A DNA stretch of 61,884 bases from Bacteroidota bacterium. GTDB lineage: Bacteria; Bacteroidota; Bacteroidia; 2-12-FULL-35-15. Location: assembly GCA_947466965.1 (NCBI GenBank), contig CANIFU010000001.1, positions 1 to 61,884 on the forward strand. Reading direction: 5' to 3'. Positions within the stretch are counted from its first letter, which is position 1; every line of letters starts with the position of its first letter. A model generated the notes under the pieces. That model was not told the origin of the DNA, did not search any database, and was given only the letters and a program-made list of their open reading frames with translations. This document shows positions 45,411 to 55,405 of the stretch, in pieces. Position numbers and translations under genes: made by a program.

Positions 45411-47870
45411 ATGAGCAAAAATTTAGTGATCGTGGAGTCCCCTGCAAAGGCGAAAACAATTGAAGGATTTTTAGGTGAAGGATACACAGTTAGATCGAGT
45501 TTTGGTCACGTTCGCGACCTCGCAAAAAAAGGATTAGGGGTAGATATCGAAAATAAATTTTCTCCGAATTATGAAGTATCACCCGATAAATCAAAAGTGG
45601 TGAACGAATTAAAAGCATTAGCCAAAAAAGCTGAAGTTGTATGGTTAGCAACAGATGAGGATCGCGAGGGAGAAGCTATTTCTTGGCACTTATTTGAAGC
45701 GTTGAATTTAAATGAAAAAAACACAAAACGTATTGTTTTTCATGAAATAACCAAGCCTGCTATTAAAAACGCTATCGCAAATCCGAGAACAATTGATAAA
45801 CATTTAGTAGATGCTCAACAGGCCCGTAGAATCCTTGATCGATTAGTTGGTTTTGAACTTTCTCCTGTTCTTTGGAAAAAAGTCAGACCGTCTTTGTCTG
45901 CCGGACGCGTTCAATCGGTAACTGTTCGTCTGATTGTTGAGCGCGAACGAGATATTATGGCTTTCAATAGTACTTCTTCTTATAGAGTTACTGCAAATTT
46001 CATTGCTGGAAATGCTAGTGTTAAAGCAGAATTAACTACAAAATTTAAAACATTAGAAGAGGCTCGCACATTTCTTAAAAAATGTGAAGGCGCCGATTTT
46101 ACTATCGATAGCTTAGAAACAAAGCCCACTAAAAAATCTCCTTCTGCTCCGTTTACTACATCTACCTTGCAGCAAGAGGCAAGTCGTAAACTTGGATTCT
46201 CTGTTGCGCAAACAATGGTCGTTGCGCAACGTTTGTATGAAAGCGGAAAGATTACCTATATGAGAACGGATTCTGTTAATCTGTCTGGAACTGCTATAGA
46301 TCAGGCGAAAGAAGCAATCACAGGAAATTATGGTCCCAATTATCTAAACATCCGGCAGTACAAAACTAAATCAAAAGGCGCTCAGGAAGCACACGAAGCT
46401 ATCCGTCCAACATATATCGAAAAACAAACCATCGATGGTGATGCGGGTGAAAAACGTTTGTATGATTTAATCTGGAAGCGCACAATTTCTTCTCAGATGA
46501 GTGATGCCGAACTTGAAAAAACAACAGTCGTGATAACCGCTTCTGGTGCAACCGAAAAGTTTGTTGTACAAGGTGAGGTATTGAAATTTGATGGTTTCCT
46601 GAAAGTTTATCTTGAAGGAACGGATGACGAAGATGAAGAAAATCAATCAGGTATGCTTCCTCCGATGAAGGTGGGTGAAAAGTTGATAGTGAACGAAATT
46701 TCTGCAATGGAGCGATTTACGCACCATCCTGCCAGATATACAGAAGCGAGTTTGGTTAAAAAATTAGAGGAGTTAGGAATCGGCCGCCCTTCTACATATG
46801 CTCCTACAATCTCAACTGTTCAAAAACGTGAATATGTAGTAAAAGAAGACAAAGAAGGGATTCAGCGGAATTTCAATGTGCTTCTTCTGAAAGATAATAA
46901 GATAGCTGACGAAGTAAGAATAGAAGGAACTGGTGCTGAAAAATCAAAACTTTTTCCTACCGATATCGGAATGGTTGTAAATGACTTTTTGTTGGCTCAG
47001 TTTCCTCAAATCATGGATTATAATTTCACGGCAAAAGTGGAGGAGGAGTTTGATGAAATTGCTGAAGGGAAAATTCAGTGGACAACCATGTTGGCTGATT
47101 TCTACAAGCCGTTTCATAAAAATGTAATGGAAACTTCCGAACATTCTGAACGTGCTTCAGGTGAGCGGTTGTTGGGTATTGATCCTATCTCAGGCAAAAA
47201 TTTGTATGTGCGTATCGGCCGCTTCGGCCCTATGGCTCAACTTGGAGAAGGGAATGATGAAAACAATAAACCTAAATTTTCAAGCTTGAGAAAAGATCAG
47301 CGACTTGAAACAATAACTTTTCAAGAGGCGTTGGATCTTTTTAAATTACCTCGCGTTGTAGGTGTGTTTGAAGATAAAGAAATGGTTGTTGCTGTTGGTC
47401 GCTTCGGACCTTATGTTCGTCATAACAGCATTTTCGTATCCTTGAAAAAAGAAGATGATCCTATGACAATCTCTGATGATCGATGTATTGAGTTGATTCT
47501 TGCTAAACGTCAGGCTGAAATTGATAAATATATCAAAATATTTCCTGAGCAACCAGAAGTTCAATTGTTGAACGGAAGATGGGGCCCTTACCTTGTGATT
47601 GATAAAAATAATTTCAAATTACCCAAAGGCATAGATGCAGCTTCATTAACGTTGGAAGAATGCATGGCAATTGCTGCAGATCCTAAAAATGCAAGCAAAG
47701 GAAATAGATTCAAGAAAAAACAAGTAGAGAAAAAAATATTTAAAGCTACTAAAAAAGCAGCTCCGAAGAAAAAAGTGTTAGCCTCTGCAACCAAAAAAGC
47801 GCCTAAGAAAGCAGCAAAGAAATCGGCACCCAAAAAGACTGCTTTAAAAAAAGTAGCAAAGCAAAAATAA
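45411..47870 (+). CDS. topA: DNA topoisomerase I
   Basis: A type IA enzyme that relaxes negative supercoils. The 819-residue protein starts at ATG 45411 with the Toprim start KNLVIVESPAKAKTIEGFLG and WLATDEDREGEAISWHL. The catalytic tyrosine is Tyr283 in ITYMRTDS. The C terminus has three topoisomerase C-terminal repeats (GRFGPMAQLG, GRFGPYVRHN, GRWGPYLVI) instead of zinc ribbons, then a Lys/Ala-rich, histone H1-like tail (about 765-819) that should bind DNA. An upstream in-frame extension of 12 codons is less likely. The 240-nt gap before it is AT-rich with a TA repeat at 45250-45290. Confidence 0.95.
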   Translation: MSKNLVIVESPAKAKTIEGFLGEGYTVRSSFGHVRDLAKKGLGVDIENKFSPNYEVSPDKSKVVNELKALAKKAEVVWLATDEDREGEAISWHLFEALNLNEKNTKRIVFHEITKPAIKNAIANPRTIDKHLVDAQQARRILDRLVGFELSPVLWKKVRPSLSAGRVQSVTVRLIVERERDIMAFNSTSSYRVTANFIAGNASVKAELTTKFKTLEEARTFLKKCEGADFTIDSLETKPTKKSPSAPFTTSTLQQEASRKLGFSVAQTMVVAQRLYESGKITYMRTDSVNLSGTAIDQAKEAITGNYGPNYLNIRQYKTKSKGAQEAHEAIRPTYIEKQTIDGDAGEKRLYDLIWKRTISSQMSDAELEKTTVVITASGATEKFVVQGEVLKFDGFLKVYLEGTDDEDEENQSGMLPPMKVGEKLIVNEISAMERFTHHPARYTEASLVKKLEELGIGRPSTYAPTISTVQKREYVVKEDKEGIQRNFNVLLLKDNKIADEVRIEGTGAEKSKLFPTDIGMVVNDFLLAQFPQIMDYNFTAKVEEEFDEIAEGKIQWTTMLADFYKPFHKNVMETSEHSERASGERLLGIDPISGKNLYVRIGRFGPMAQLGEGNDENNKPKFSSLRKDQRLETITFQEALDLFKLPRVVGVFEDKEMVVAVGRFGPYVRHNSIFVSLKKEDDPMTISDDRCIELILAKRQAEIDKYIKIFPEQPEVQLLNGRWGPYLVIDKNNFKLPKGIDAASLTLEECMAIAADPKNASKGNRFKKKQVEKKIFKATKKAAPKKKVLASATKKAPKKAAKKSAPKKTALKKVAKQK

Positions 47871-48009
47871 GATGGCAGCCTGTTGCAATTCGTTTACCCT
47901 TTCTGGTTGCATTGTAAATTTGCGAATCCATATGTGTTTTTTTCTTTTTTTCCTTCTTTAATTAAAGTCAAAATGTTAGGCTAGATAATAATTTTTCGAT
48001 ATTTGTAAA

Positions 48010-49179
48010 ATGCAAGAATTTTTTACACCAATTGACCCCAATTATTTTGTTGGAGCAAAGCGATATGCTGCCACCTCCTATGGAAAGATCGTTAGTGCGT
48101 ATATTCAGGGAGGTGATTTCCCAGGTCTCGAAAATGTTCATTTAGCCATTGTGGGAGTTGAAGAGGATCGCCATGCTGTAAATAATGAAGGTTGCGGATT
48201 AGCAGCGGACTATGTCCGTGAAAATTTTTATAAATTATTTCAGGGAGATTATTCAGCAAAAATTGTTGATCTTGGAAATATTAAAAAGGGAAATACAATC
48301 CAAGATAGTTATTTTGCTCTTTCAGATGTTTTATCGCAACTTCTCAAAAAAAACATTGTTCCGATTATTGTTGGAGGTTCTCAGGATCTGACATTTTGCA
48401 ATTACCTGGCTTACCAGAAAATGGAGCAAACCATCAATATTGTTGCTGTTGATTCCTCCTTTGATATTGGTGAAGGAGATAAAACACTCGATTCACAAAG
48501 TTACTTAAGTAAAATAATTTTACACAAGCCTAACATTCTTTTCAATTTTAGTAATATCGGATATCAAACTTATTTTGTTGATCAGAATTCGATTGAGTTG
48601 ATGCAAAAATTATTTTTTGATACCCATCGATTGGGTAAAGTGCGCAAAAATATGGAGGCTGTCGAGCCAATTGTTAGAAATGCCGATGTGTTAAGTTTTG
48701 ATATTTCCGCCATCCGCCAAAGCGATGCTCCAGGAAACGGTAATGCTTCACCGAATGGTTTTTATGGTGAAGAGGCTTGTCAGATTTCACGCTATGCAGG
48801 TATGAGCGATAAATTATCTTCTATCGGATTTTATGAAATTAATCCGGCATTCGATACCAATAAACAAACGGCTCATATTGTTGCACAAATGATTTGGTAT
48901 TTTATTGATGGATTTTATAACAGAAAAAAGGACTATCCGATAGTAGATAAATCGGAATATACAAAATACCGCGTGTCCATTAAGGATCATGAGCATGAGA
49001 TTGTATTTTACAAAAGCAATAAAAGTGATCGCTGGTGGATGGATGTTCCTTATCCTATAAATCATCAACTAAAATTCGAACGCCACCATATGGTTCCGTG
49101 CTCCTATAGCGACTATGAAACCGCTTGTAGTGACGAAATGCCTGATAGTTGGTGGCAGACATACCAAAAGTTGGGATAA
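48010..49179 (+). CDS. Arginase-fold protein with lost metal ligands
   Basis: 389 residues similar to the ureohydrolase family (arginase, agmatinase, formimidoylglutamase). The family places metal ligands at GGDH, DxHxD and SxDxD. Here these read GGSQD (Gln125 in place of His), DSSFD (148-152, with Ser150 in place of His), and SFDIS (Asp231 kept, Ser233 in place of the second Asp). Three of the six ligands are therefore missing, so hydrolase activity is doubtful. A C-terminal extension (about 315-389) follows. It sits between topA and the T9SS genes; a role tied to T9SS is inference from location. Confidence 0.8.
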   Translation: MQEFFTPIDPNYFVGAKRYAATSYGKIVSAYIQGGDFPGLENVHLAIVGVEEDRHAVNNEGCGLAADYVRENFYKLFQGDYSAKIVDLGNIKKGNTIQDSYFALSDVLSQLLKKNIVPIIVGGSQDLTFCNYLAYQKMEQTINIVAVDSSFDIGEGDKTLDSQSYLSKIILHKPNILFNFSNIGYQTYFVDQNSIELMQKLFFDTHRLGKVRKNMEAVEPIVRNADVLSFDISAIRQSDAPGNGNASPNGFYGEEACQISRYAGMSDKLSSIGFYEINPAFDTNKQTAHIVAQMIWYFIDGFYNRKKDYPIVDKSEYTKYRVSIKDHEHEIVFYKSNKSDRWWMDVPYPINHQLKFERHHMVPCSYSDYETACSDEMPDSWWQTYQKLG

Positions 49180-49227
49180 ATAATCCCATTAAAGCTAACA
49201 CAAATTAACAATAAATTGTTTAAAAAT

Positions 49228-49257
49228 TTGTTTTTATTAAACTTATACTTAATTTAG
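49228..49257 (+). promoter_or_regulatory. Candidate promoter for the porP-gld operon
   Basis: TTG (49228-49230, in TTTG) and TAATTTAG (49250-49257), exactly 19 nt apart, resemble the Bacteroidota -33/-7 pair with one mismatch, 55 nt before the porP/sprF ATG. Confidence 0.5.
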
Positions 49258-49311
49258 CGACCTAACTTTAATAAAACAACAGTAAAAACTGTTCAATTTA
49301 AAAAGTACAAA

Positions 49312-50283
49312 ATGAGAAAAACCCTTACTATCATTGCGTTTTCAATTACAGGATTGGTGTCCGTTGCACAGCAAGATGCTCAATTCAGTATGAATATGTT
49401 TAATCGTTTAGCTGTAAATCCTGCTTATGCCGGAACCAACAAGGCCTTATGTGCAACAATTTTATACCGTGATCAGTGGGATAAATTTCCAGGAGCACCT
49501 AAAACAGGCCTTTTGAGTGTTGACTATGGTCAGATTGCTCATGGTGGTCTTGGTCTGACAATCGACCAGGATCAATTAGGATTTGATAAAACGTTAAAAG
49601 CTAAACTTGCTTATTCCTTCCATTTGAACCTTGGCGCTACAGGCGTTCTTGGTATAGGCTTGGATGCTGGTATGATTAATAAGTCAATGTCAGGTAATTT
49701 TATTGCTCCCGATGGAACATCAACAGTAGGTGGAGGAGGAACGGATAACGCTATTCCTTGGAGTGGTACATCTGCTACAACATATGACGTTGGATTTGGT
49801 CTATATTACACAAATAATAATTTATATGTTGGTTTGTCTTCGTTACACTTACCACAACAAACATTATCTAAAAAAAATGGAACTAGCACAACTGGCATAT
49901 CTTCAACTGCATATGATTTTACATATGAAGTTGCTCGTCACTACTATGTAATGGCAGGTTATAAATTTCAGTTGGGTACTCAGTTTGATTTAACTCCCTC
50001 TATTTTAACTAAATCAGATGCTTCTTCAACACAATTGGATATTAATTTATTAGCGAGATGGAATAAAATGGTATTTGTTGGCGTTTCATATCGTCTCACG
50101 GATGCAATTCCTTTAATAGTTGGAATGGAGTGGAAAGGATTTAAGTTAGGTTATGCTTATGATGTAACATTGTCGGCTTTAAAAAGCCATAGCAGTGGAT
50201 CTCATGAGATAATGCTTGGATACTGTAAAAAATTCGTTAAACCTGAGCGCAAGCAAGGTCATATGAATGTAAGATTTTTATAG
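49312..50283 (+). CDS. PorP/SprF family T9SS outer-membrane protein
   Basis: 323 residues; signal peptide (1-19, ending SVAQ) followed by the family start QQDAQFSMNMFNRLAVNPAYAG, then beta-barrel strands (YRDQWDKFPGAPKTGLLSVD, GVSYRLTDAIPLIVG, FKLGYAYDVTLS). In studied species PorP and SprF sit in the outer membrane and bind secreted adhesins or help T9SS export. It opens the T9SS block, 125 nt before gldK on the same strand. Whether it is PorP or SprF in the strict sense cannot be told. Confidence 0.92.
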   Translation: MRKTLTIIAFSITGLVSVAQQDAQFSMNMFNRLAVNPAYAGTNKALCATILYRDQWDKFPGAPKTGLLSVDYGQIAHGGLGLTIDQDQLGFDKTLKAKLAYSFHLNLGATGVLGIGLDAGMINKSMSGNFIAPDGTSTVGGGGTDNAIPWSGTSATTYDVGFGLYYTNNNLYVGLSSLHLPQQTLSKKNGTSTTGISSTAYDFTYEVARHYYVMAGYKFQLGTQFDLTPSILTKSDASSTQLDINLLARWNKMVFVGVSYRLTDAIPLIVGMEWKGFKLGYAYDVTLSALKSHSSGSHEIMLGYCKKFVKPERKQGHMNVRFL

Positions 50284-50407
50284 AAAAATATATTTTTGTA
50301 ACCTTAATTCAATAGTATCGTTTAAGCTACTCTATTTGCTTTCGAAATCATATTACTTCTGTAGGATGATTTTCTTCAAAAAGGAGTTTAATATAAAAAC
50401 AACAAAT

Positions 50408-51859
50408 ATGAAAAAGTTGCTCTTGTTAAGTTTTGTCGTTGCTCTCTTTAGTATGACTAGTTGTACTAAAAGTACCGGAGAACTTGTAGGTGTTAATCCT
50501 CGTGCCGAGTGGTTCGATATCGATCCGTTTGGTATGTTGTATATTCCTATGGGAAGTTACAATATGGGACCAAGTGATGAGGATACTCCTTATTCACATA
50601 CTACAAAGTCGAAAACAGTTTCTGTCCAGGCATTCTATATTGACCAAACTGAAATTTCGAATAACGAATACCGTCAATTTGTTTATTGGGTAAAAGACTC
50701 AATTGCTCATCGTGCATTATTTGAAGATGGTAGAGCTGAACATGGATATGAAACAGATGATTACGATCAACCCATTGATCCACCTTTGGTGAATTTTGAC
50801 GAAGAGATCGCATTCGACGAAACAGATGTAAGAGAGGTTCTTGAATTTATGTATTTGCCAGTTGAAGAGCGCTTCTACAAAAGAAGAGAAATTGATTCCC
50901 GAAAATTGAATTTTGAATATTACTGGATTAATCTTCGTATGGCTGCTCAAAAGTCTAATCGTTTTAAGCCTTCAAAATCACCTGATGATAAAGGACGTGA
51001 TTTTATAAATGGTTACCAAAATACAAGTGTTGGTGATAACAAAACCTTAGGTCACTATGACGCGAAAGATCAGGTTTCTGATGGTAGCGGTAACTATAGT
51101 ACTCGTGAACAAAAAGATAAAGACAGAAGTGTATTTATCGTAAAAGATATTATTAATGTCTACCCAGATACCTTAGCTTGGGTTCATGATTTTACATACT
51201 CTTTTAATGAGCCAATGACAAACATGTATTTTTGGCACCCGGCTTATGATGACTATCCTGTTGTTGGTGTTAGCTGGAAGCAAGCGCGTTCATTTTGTAT
51301 TTGGAGAACCCAATTGTTCAATAATTGGTTATTGATGAAAGGTCAGTCTTATGTGAATGATTTCCGTTTACCAACTGAATCTGAGTGGGAGTATGCTGCC
51401 AGAGGAGGAAACTCTTTGAGCCCTTACCCTTGGGGTGGTCCATATATCAGAAATGCATTGGGATGTTTCTTAGGAAACTTTAAACCAATGCGTGGTAGCT
51501 ATGTTGATGATGGTGGTTTTCATACTGTGAAAATAGCGTCTTACAATCCGAATGATTATGGTTTATATTGTATGGCTGGAAATGCTGCTGAATGGACCAG
51601 CAATGCATTTGATGAGTCAGCTTACGATTTCTCACATGATTTAAACCCTGATTATGTTTACGAAGCGCAAGATAATGAATCGAATGTTTTAAAACGTAAA
51701 GTTATCAGAGGAGGTTCTTGGAAGGATGTGGGGTATTACCTTCAAACAAGTACAAGAACATATGAGTATCAAGATACAGCGAAATGTTATGTTGGCTTCC
51801 GTTGTGTTCAAACATACCTTGGTCGTCAAAGAGGTGATGCTCCAGGTGAAGGATTTTAA
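50408..51859 (+). CDS. gldK: T9SS ring lipoprotein GldK (PorK)
   Basis: An outer-membrane lipoprotein that forms the periplasmic ring with GldN. 483 residues from the ATG at 50408, with a lipoprotein signal (lipobox MTSC, Cys20); a longer in-frame extension is unlikely. The body is an FGE-sulfatase-like domain (from about 45, with LYIPMGSYNMGPSDED, QTEISNNEYRQFVYW, RLPTESEWEYAARGG, GGSWKDVGYY and GFRCVQT near the end). Followed by gldL, gldM and gldN; order and length are typical. Confidence 0.95.
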   Translation: MKKLLLLSFVVALFSMTSCTKSTGELVGVNPRAEWFDIDPFGMLYIPMGSYNMGPSDEDTPYSHTTKSKTVSVQAFYIDQTEISNNEYRQFVYWVKDSIAHRALFEDGRAEHGYETDDYDQPIDPPLVNFDEEIAFDETDVREVLEFMYLPVEERFYKRREIDSRKLNFEYYWINLRMAAQKSNRFKPSKSPDDKGRDFINGYQNTSVGDNKTLGHYDAKDQVSDGSGNYSTREQKDKDRSVFIVKDIINVYPDTLAWVHDFTYSFNEPMTNMYFWHPAYDDYPVVGVSWKQARSFCIWRTQLFNNWLLMKGQSYVNDFRLPTESEWEYAARGGNSLSPYPWGGPYIRNALGCFLGNFKPMRGSYVDDGGFHTVKIASYNPNDYGLYCMAGNAAEWTSNAFDESAYDFSHDLNPDYVYEAQDNESNVLKRKVIRGGSWKDVGYYLQTSTRTYEYQDTAKCYVGFRCVQTYLGRQRGDAPGEGF

Positions 51860-51910
51860 TTTGTATTCTCTAATCTAAATAATAATTATTAATTTTTAAA
51901 TTGTAAAAAA

Positions 51911-52693
51911 ATGGGTGGTAAAAAATGGAAAAGTTTCATGGCCAAATTGTATGGATTTGGTGCGGCAATCGTTATTGTTGGAGCGATGTTTAAAATTATG
52001 CACTGGCCTGGTGCAGGACCAATGCTTGTTGTTGGTTTATCTACTGAGGCGGTTATTTTCTTTTTCTCGGCATTTGAGCCACCTCACGAAGATGTGGATT
52101 GGAGTTTAGTATACCCTGAATTAGCAGGTATGCATGGTGAAGAAGGTGAACATGCTAAAATTGAAGAAGATAAAGGTTCTTTAACTGAACAATTAGATAC
52201 AATGCTTGAAGACGCTAAAATCGGACCAGAGTTAATGGCGAGTTTAGGTGATGGATTGCGGAGTTTGAGTGATCAGGCTGGAAAATTAAACAACATTACA
52301 GATGCTTCAGTTGCTACAAATGAATATGTAACTAGTGTTCAATCTGCTGCTAAAAATGTTAGTTCACTTTCTGGTGCATACTCTAAAGCTGCTGAATCAT
52401 TATTGGGTCTTTCAGTTAATAATGAGGATAGTGCAAATTTAGGTGATCAAATCGTTAAGGTTTCTAAAAACTTGTCTGCTTTAAATGCATCCTATGAATT
52501 GCAATTGCAAGGATCAAATGATCATATGAAAGCAACTTCTAAATTCTACAGTGGACTAGAAGATTTGATGAAAAATCTTAATGATTCGGTTGATGATACT
52601 AAAAAATACAAAGAGCAGATCGGTCAACTTTCTACTAACTTAGAATCATTGAACACTATCTACGGTAACATGCTTACCGCAATGAGAAAATAA
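51911..52693 (+). CDS. gldL: T9SS motor protein GldL (PorL)
   Basis: The inner-membrane motor component that uses the proton motive force to drive GldM. 260 residues with two membrane helices (about 12-29 and 36-53) and a long cytoplasmic coiled-coil-rich tail. Lys28 (MFKIMHW) and Glu46 (STEAVIFF) lie in the membrane segments and are candidates for the conserved Lys/Glu pair needed for proton flow in studied GldL. It sits between gldK and gldM. Confidence 0.95.
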   Translation: MGGKKWKSFMAKLYGFGAAIVIVGAMFKIMHWPGAGPMLVVGLSTEAVIFFFSAFEPPHEDVDWSLVYPELAGMHGEEGEHAKIEEDKGSLTEQLDTMLEDAKIGPELMASLGDGLRSLSDQAGKLNNITDASVATNEYVTSVQSAAKNVSSLSGAYSKAAESLLGLSVNNEDSANLGDQIVKVSKNLSALNASYELQLQGSNDHMKATSKFYSGLEDLMKNLNDSVDDTKKYKEQIGQLSTNLESLNTIYGNMLTAMRK

Positions 52694-52787
52694 TTGGATC
52701 ACTCCTGTTATTTTTTTTGTTGGAGAAACCTTTTCTTCAACAGCGACTTATTAACTAAATATTAATCTATAGAAATAATATAGAACT

Positions 52788-54398
52788 ATGTCAGGTGGAA
52801 AAGAAACCCCAAGGCAGAAGATGATTGGTATGATGTACCTGGTGTTAACAGCACTCTTGGCGCTTAACGTATCAAAAGAGATTCTGAATGCCTTTGTTAT
52901 TATTGAAGAAGGTTTGATTATAACGAATGAAAATTTTGATGCAAAAAATGGATTGTTATACTCAAAGTTCGCAAAAGCTGTAGCGGAAAATCCTGATAGA
53001 GCAAAGCCTTGGCAAGTTAAAGCAATGAAAGTACAAAAGCAATCACAAGAGCTTTGTACCTTTATTGATGAGATCAAGAGCGAAATGTATCAGAAAATTC
53101 AAAAATTGGATAAAAGTGTTGCCGATACTTTTAAGTTGAAAAACTTGGACAGTAAAGACGAAAATAATATTCCAACCGAAATTATGATTGGTGCAGGTGC
53201 TGATCCTGAGCATGCTACTGGGAAAGCAAAGGATTTAAAAGAAAAGATCGAAAAGTTTAAGAAAGACATTACCGATCTTGTTCCTCAAAAAGACCGCGCA
53301 ACTTTAAAATTAGGCCTAAGCACGGAAGAAATGTATTCAATAGGTGATGAGAAAATGGTTGCTTGGGAAAGTAATTTATTTGCTCACAATCCGGTTGCTG
53401 CTGTTTTGAGTGTTTTAGCAAAAATTCAAAATGATATTAAAAATGCAGAAAGTGATGTTGTTTCAACCCTTTTACGAAATGTAGATGAAGCAACAATTAA
53501 ATTTGATAAGGTTCTTGCAAAAGTTGTTCCTGAATCAAATTATATTATTTCCGGTGAAGAATACAAAGCGGATATCTTTATCGCAGCTTATAACTCTTCC
53601 ACTAATCCTGAAATTTTAATTGGTGATGTTGATACTGCTACTGGTGTTATAAGAGGTGCGAGTACTAAATTAGACAAGTTTGAAAATGGCTTGGGTAAAT
53701 ACGTTGTTAATACTGGTGCAGAAGGTGAACAAGAATACAGTGGTGTTATCAATGTGAAGATGCAAGATGGAAAAGTAATTCCTTATCCATTTAAATCAAG
53801 TTACATGGTTGCAAAGCCATCAATGGCAATTTCTCCTACGAAAATGAATGTGTTTTATATTGGAGTTGAAAATCCAGTAGACATTTCCGTTGCTGGTGCA
53901 TCACCTACAAGTGTTACTGCAACCGTTACTGGTGGTGGTGGAAGCATCATCAACAGTGGACAAGGTCATTATATAGTGAAGGTAACTTCTGGGAATGAGT
54001 GCTCTGTGAATGTTTCTGTAAAAACAAAAGATGGTTCTAAATCTATGGGAGCCATGAAATTCCGTGTGAAAAAAGTTCCTAGTCCAAACGCTTCTTACGC
54101 TGGTGTTACCGGTGATGGAAAAGTTTCTAAAGGTGAATTAATGAATGCTGGTGGTGTGATCCCTAAGTTGGATGACTTCGTTTTCGATTTGAAATTCCCT
54201 GTTATTTCTTGGAATATGTCAATCTTTGTTAACGGTGTTTATGCTGATTATGCTGCAAGTGGCCCTAGTGCAACTGCACAGATGAAAGAAATCCTAAACA
54301 AAGTTAAACCAGGACAAAAAGTAATGATTGAAGAGGTGAAAGTTCAAGCTCCTGATGGAGTGAGAAAGATCCCTGGTTGTGTATTGAAAATCAAATAA
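52788..54398 (+). CDS. gldM: T9SS motor protein GldM (PorM)
   Basis: The inner-membrane partner of GldL whose periplasmic shaft contacts the GldK/GldN ring. 536 residues with a short cytoplasmic N terminus (SGGKETPRQKMIG), one membrane helix (MMYLVLTALLALNVSKEI, about 14-31) and a long periplasmic region: helical D1 (about 40-230), then beta-rich domains (D2-D4, about 235-536). Length is as expected. It starts 94 nt after gldL and is followed by gldN at 19 nt. Confidence 0.95.
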   Translation: MSGGKETPRQKMIGMMYLVLTALLALNVSKEILNAFVIIEEGLIITNENFDAKNGLLYSKFAKAVAENPDRAKPWQVKAMKVQKQSQELCTFIDEIKSEMYQKIQKLDKSVADTFKLKNLDSKDENNIPTEIMIGAGADPEHATGKAKDLKEKIEKFKKDITDLVPQKDRATLKLGLSTEEMYSIGDEKMVAWESNLFAHNPVAAVLSVLAKIQNDIKNAESDVVSTLLRNVDEATIKFDKVLAKVVPESNYIISGEEYKADIFIAAYNSSTNPEILIGDVDTATGVIRGASTKLDKFENGLGKYVVNTGAEGEQEYSGVINVKMQDGKVIPYPFKSSYMVAKPSMAISPTKMNVFYIGVENPVDISVAGASPTSVTATVTGGGGSIINSGQGHYIVKVTSGNECSVNVSVKTKDGSKSMGAMKFRVKKVPSPNASYAGVTGDGKVSKGELMNAGGVIPKLDDFVFDLKFPVISWNMSIFVNGVYADYAASGPSATAQMKEILNKVKPGQKVMIEEVKVQAPDGVRKIPGCVLKIK

Positions 54399-54417
54399 CC
54401 AAATACGGAGGTATATC

Positions 54418-55287
54418 ATGCAAAAATTAAAGATTCTTTTTTTAGCGTTGATTGTTGCTTTTGCTGCAATCGATGTCTGTGCTCAGGAAGTTCTAAAAGC
54501 ACCTAAATATCCTGATGGTGTTTATACAAAAGAAAACACTCGAACTCGAAGAGCAATTCCATATCCTACTTTGCGAGAAGCAGATGTAATGTGGAGCAAG
54601 CGCGTTTGGCGAGTTATTGATTTGCGTGAAAAAATCAATTTTCCTTTATATTTCCCTGATGAAAAAATATTAGATAGAAAAAGTTTATTTGATGTCATTG
54701 TTGATGGTGCAACTAAAGATGGTACAGTTACTTGTTTTGGTAGCGCTGCCATTGATGATGAATTCAGATACGACATGACAAAAAGTGAAATTGAAGGAAT
54801 GTTGGTTAAATGGGATTCTACTGCAGAAACGGAAGATCCGAATAACCCTGGTACTTATATTAAAGCACCTACAAAAGATGAAGTAGGCTCCATCCGTATT
54901 CAACAATATTGGATTAAAGAAGATTGGTTCTTCGATAAACAGCGTTCTGTGTTAGATGTTCGTATCATCGGTTTGTGTCCTTTGATTGAAAAGAAAACAG
55001 AGGGTGGTGAGTCTACTGGAACTTGCACTCCATTGTTTTGGGTTTATTTTCCTGAAGCTCGCCCGGTTTTTGCTAATCAGGATGTTTTTATGAGGCATAA
55101 TGATGCTGAAAGAAGAACGTTTGAAGATATTTTCTGGAAAAGAATGTTCTCAAGTTATGTTCGTAAAGAAAGTAACGTATACAATAGAGGTATTTTCGAT
55201 TACAAAGCTGGTTTAGACCTTTTAATTGAATCAGACCGTGTTAAGAATGATATCTTTACTTTCGAACATGATTTATTTCATTTCTAG
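54418..55287 (+). CDS. gldN: T9SS ring protein GldN (PorN)
   Basis: Periplasmic partner of GldK in the T9SS ring. 289 residues with a signal peptide (MQKLKILFLALIVAFAAIDVCAQ). The GldN body includes DVMWSKRVWRVIDLREKINF, QQYWIKEDWFFDKQRSVLDV and FWVYFPEARPVF, then DIFWKRMFSSYVRKESNVYN. The gene starts after GGAGGT (a Shine-Dalgarno-like site, unusual in this phylum). It ends at a hairpin terminator, closing the gldKLMN run. Confidence 0.95.
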   Translation: MQKLKILFLALIVAFAAIDVCAQEVLKAPKYPDGVYTKENTRTRRAIPYPTLREADVMWSKRVWRVIDLREKINFPLYFPDEKILDRKSLFDVIVDGATKDGTVTCFGSAAIDDEFRYDMTKSEIEGMLVKWDSTAETEDPNNPGTYIKAPTKDEVGSIRIQQYWIKEDWFFDKQRSVLDVRIIGLCPLIEKKTEGGESTGTCTPLFWVYFPEARPVFANQDVFMRHNDAERRTFEDIFWKRMFSSYVRKESNVYNRGIFDYKAGLDLLIESDRVKNDIFTFEHDLFHF

Positions 55288-55305
55288 ATATTATCTATAT
55301 TATTT

Positions 55306-55345
55306 AAAAAATCCTGCTTCGTTTAATTGGAGCAGGATTTTTTTT
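55306..55345 (+). terminator. Terminator between gldN and its paralogue
   Basis: AAAAAATCCTGCT pairs with AGCAGGATTTTTT around a 12-nt loop, followed by Ts. It separates gldN from the paralogue. Confidence 0.85.
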
Positions 55346-55405
55346 GCCTTTCACTGACAATAACATAATTGCTCCTTGCGTTCTAATAGAGAAAAGGAGG
55401 TCGCA

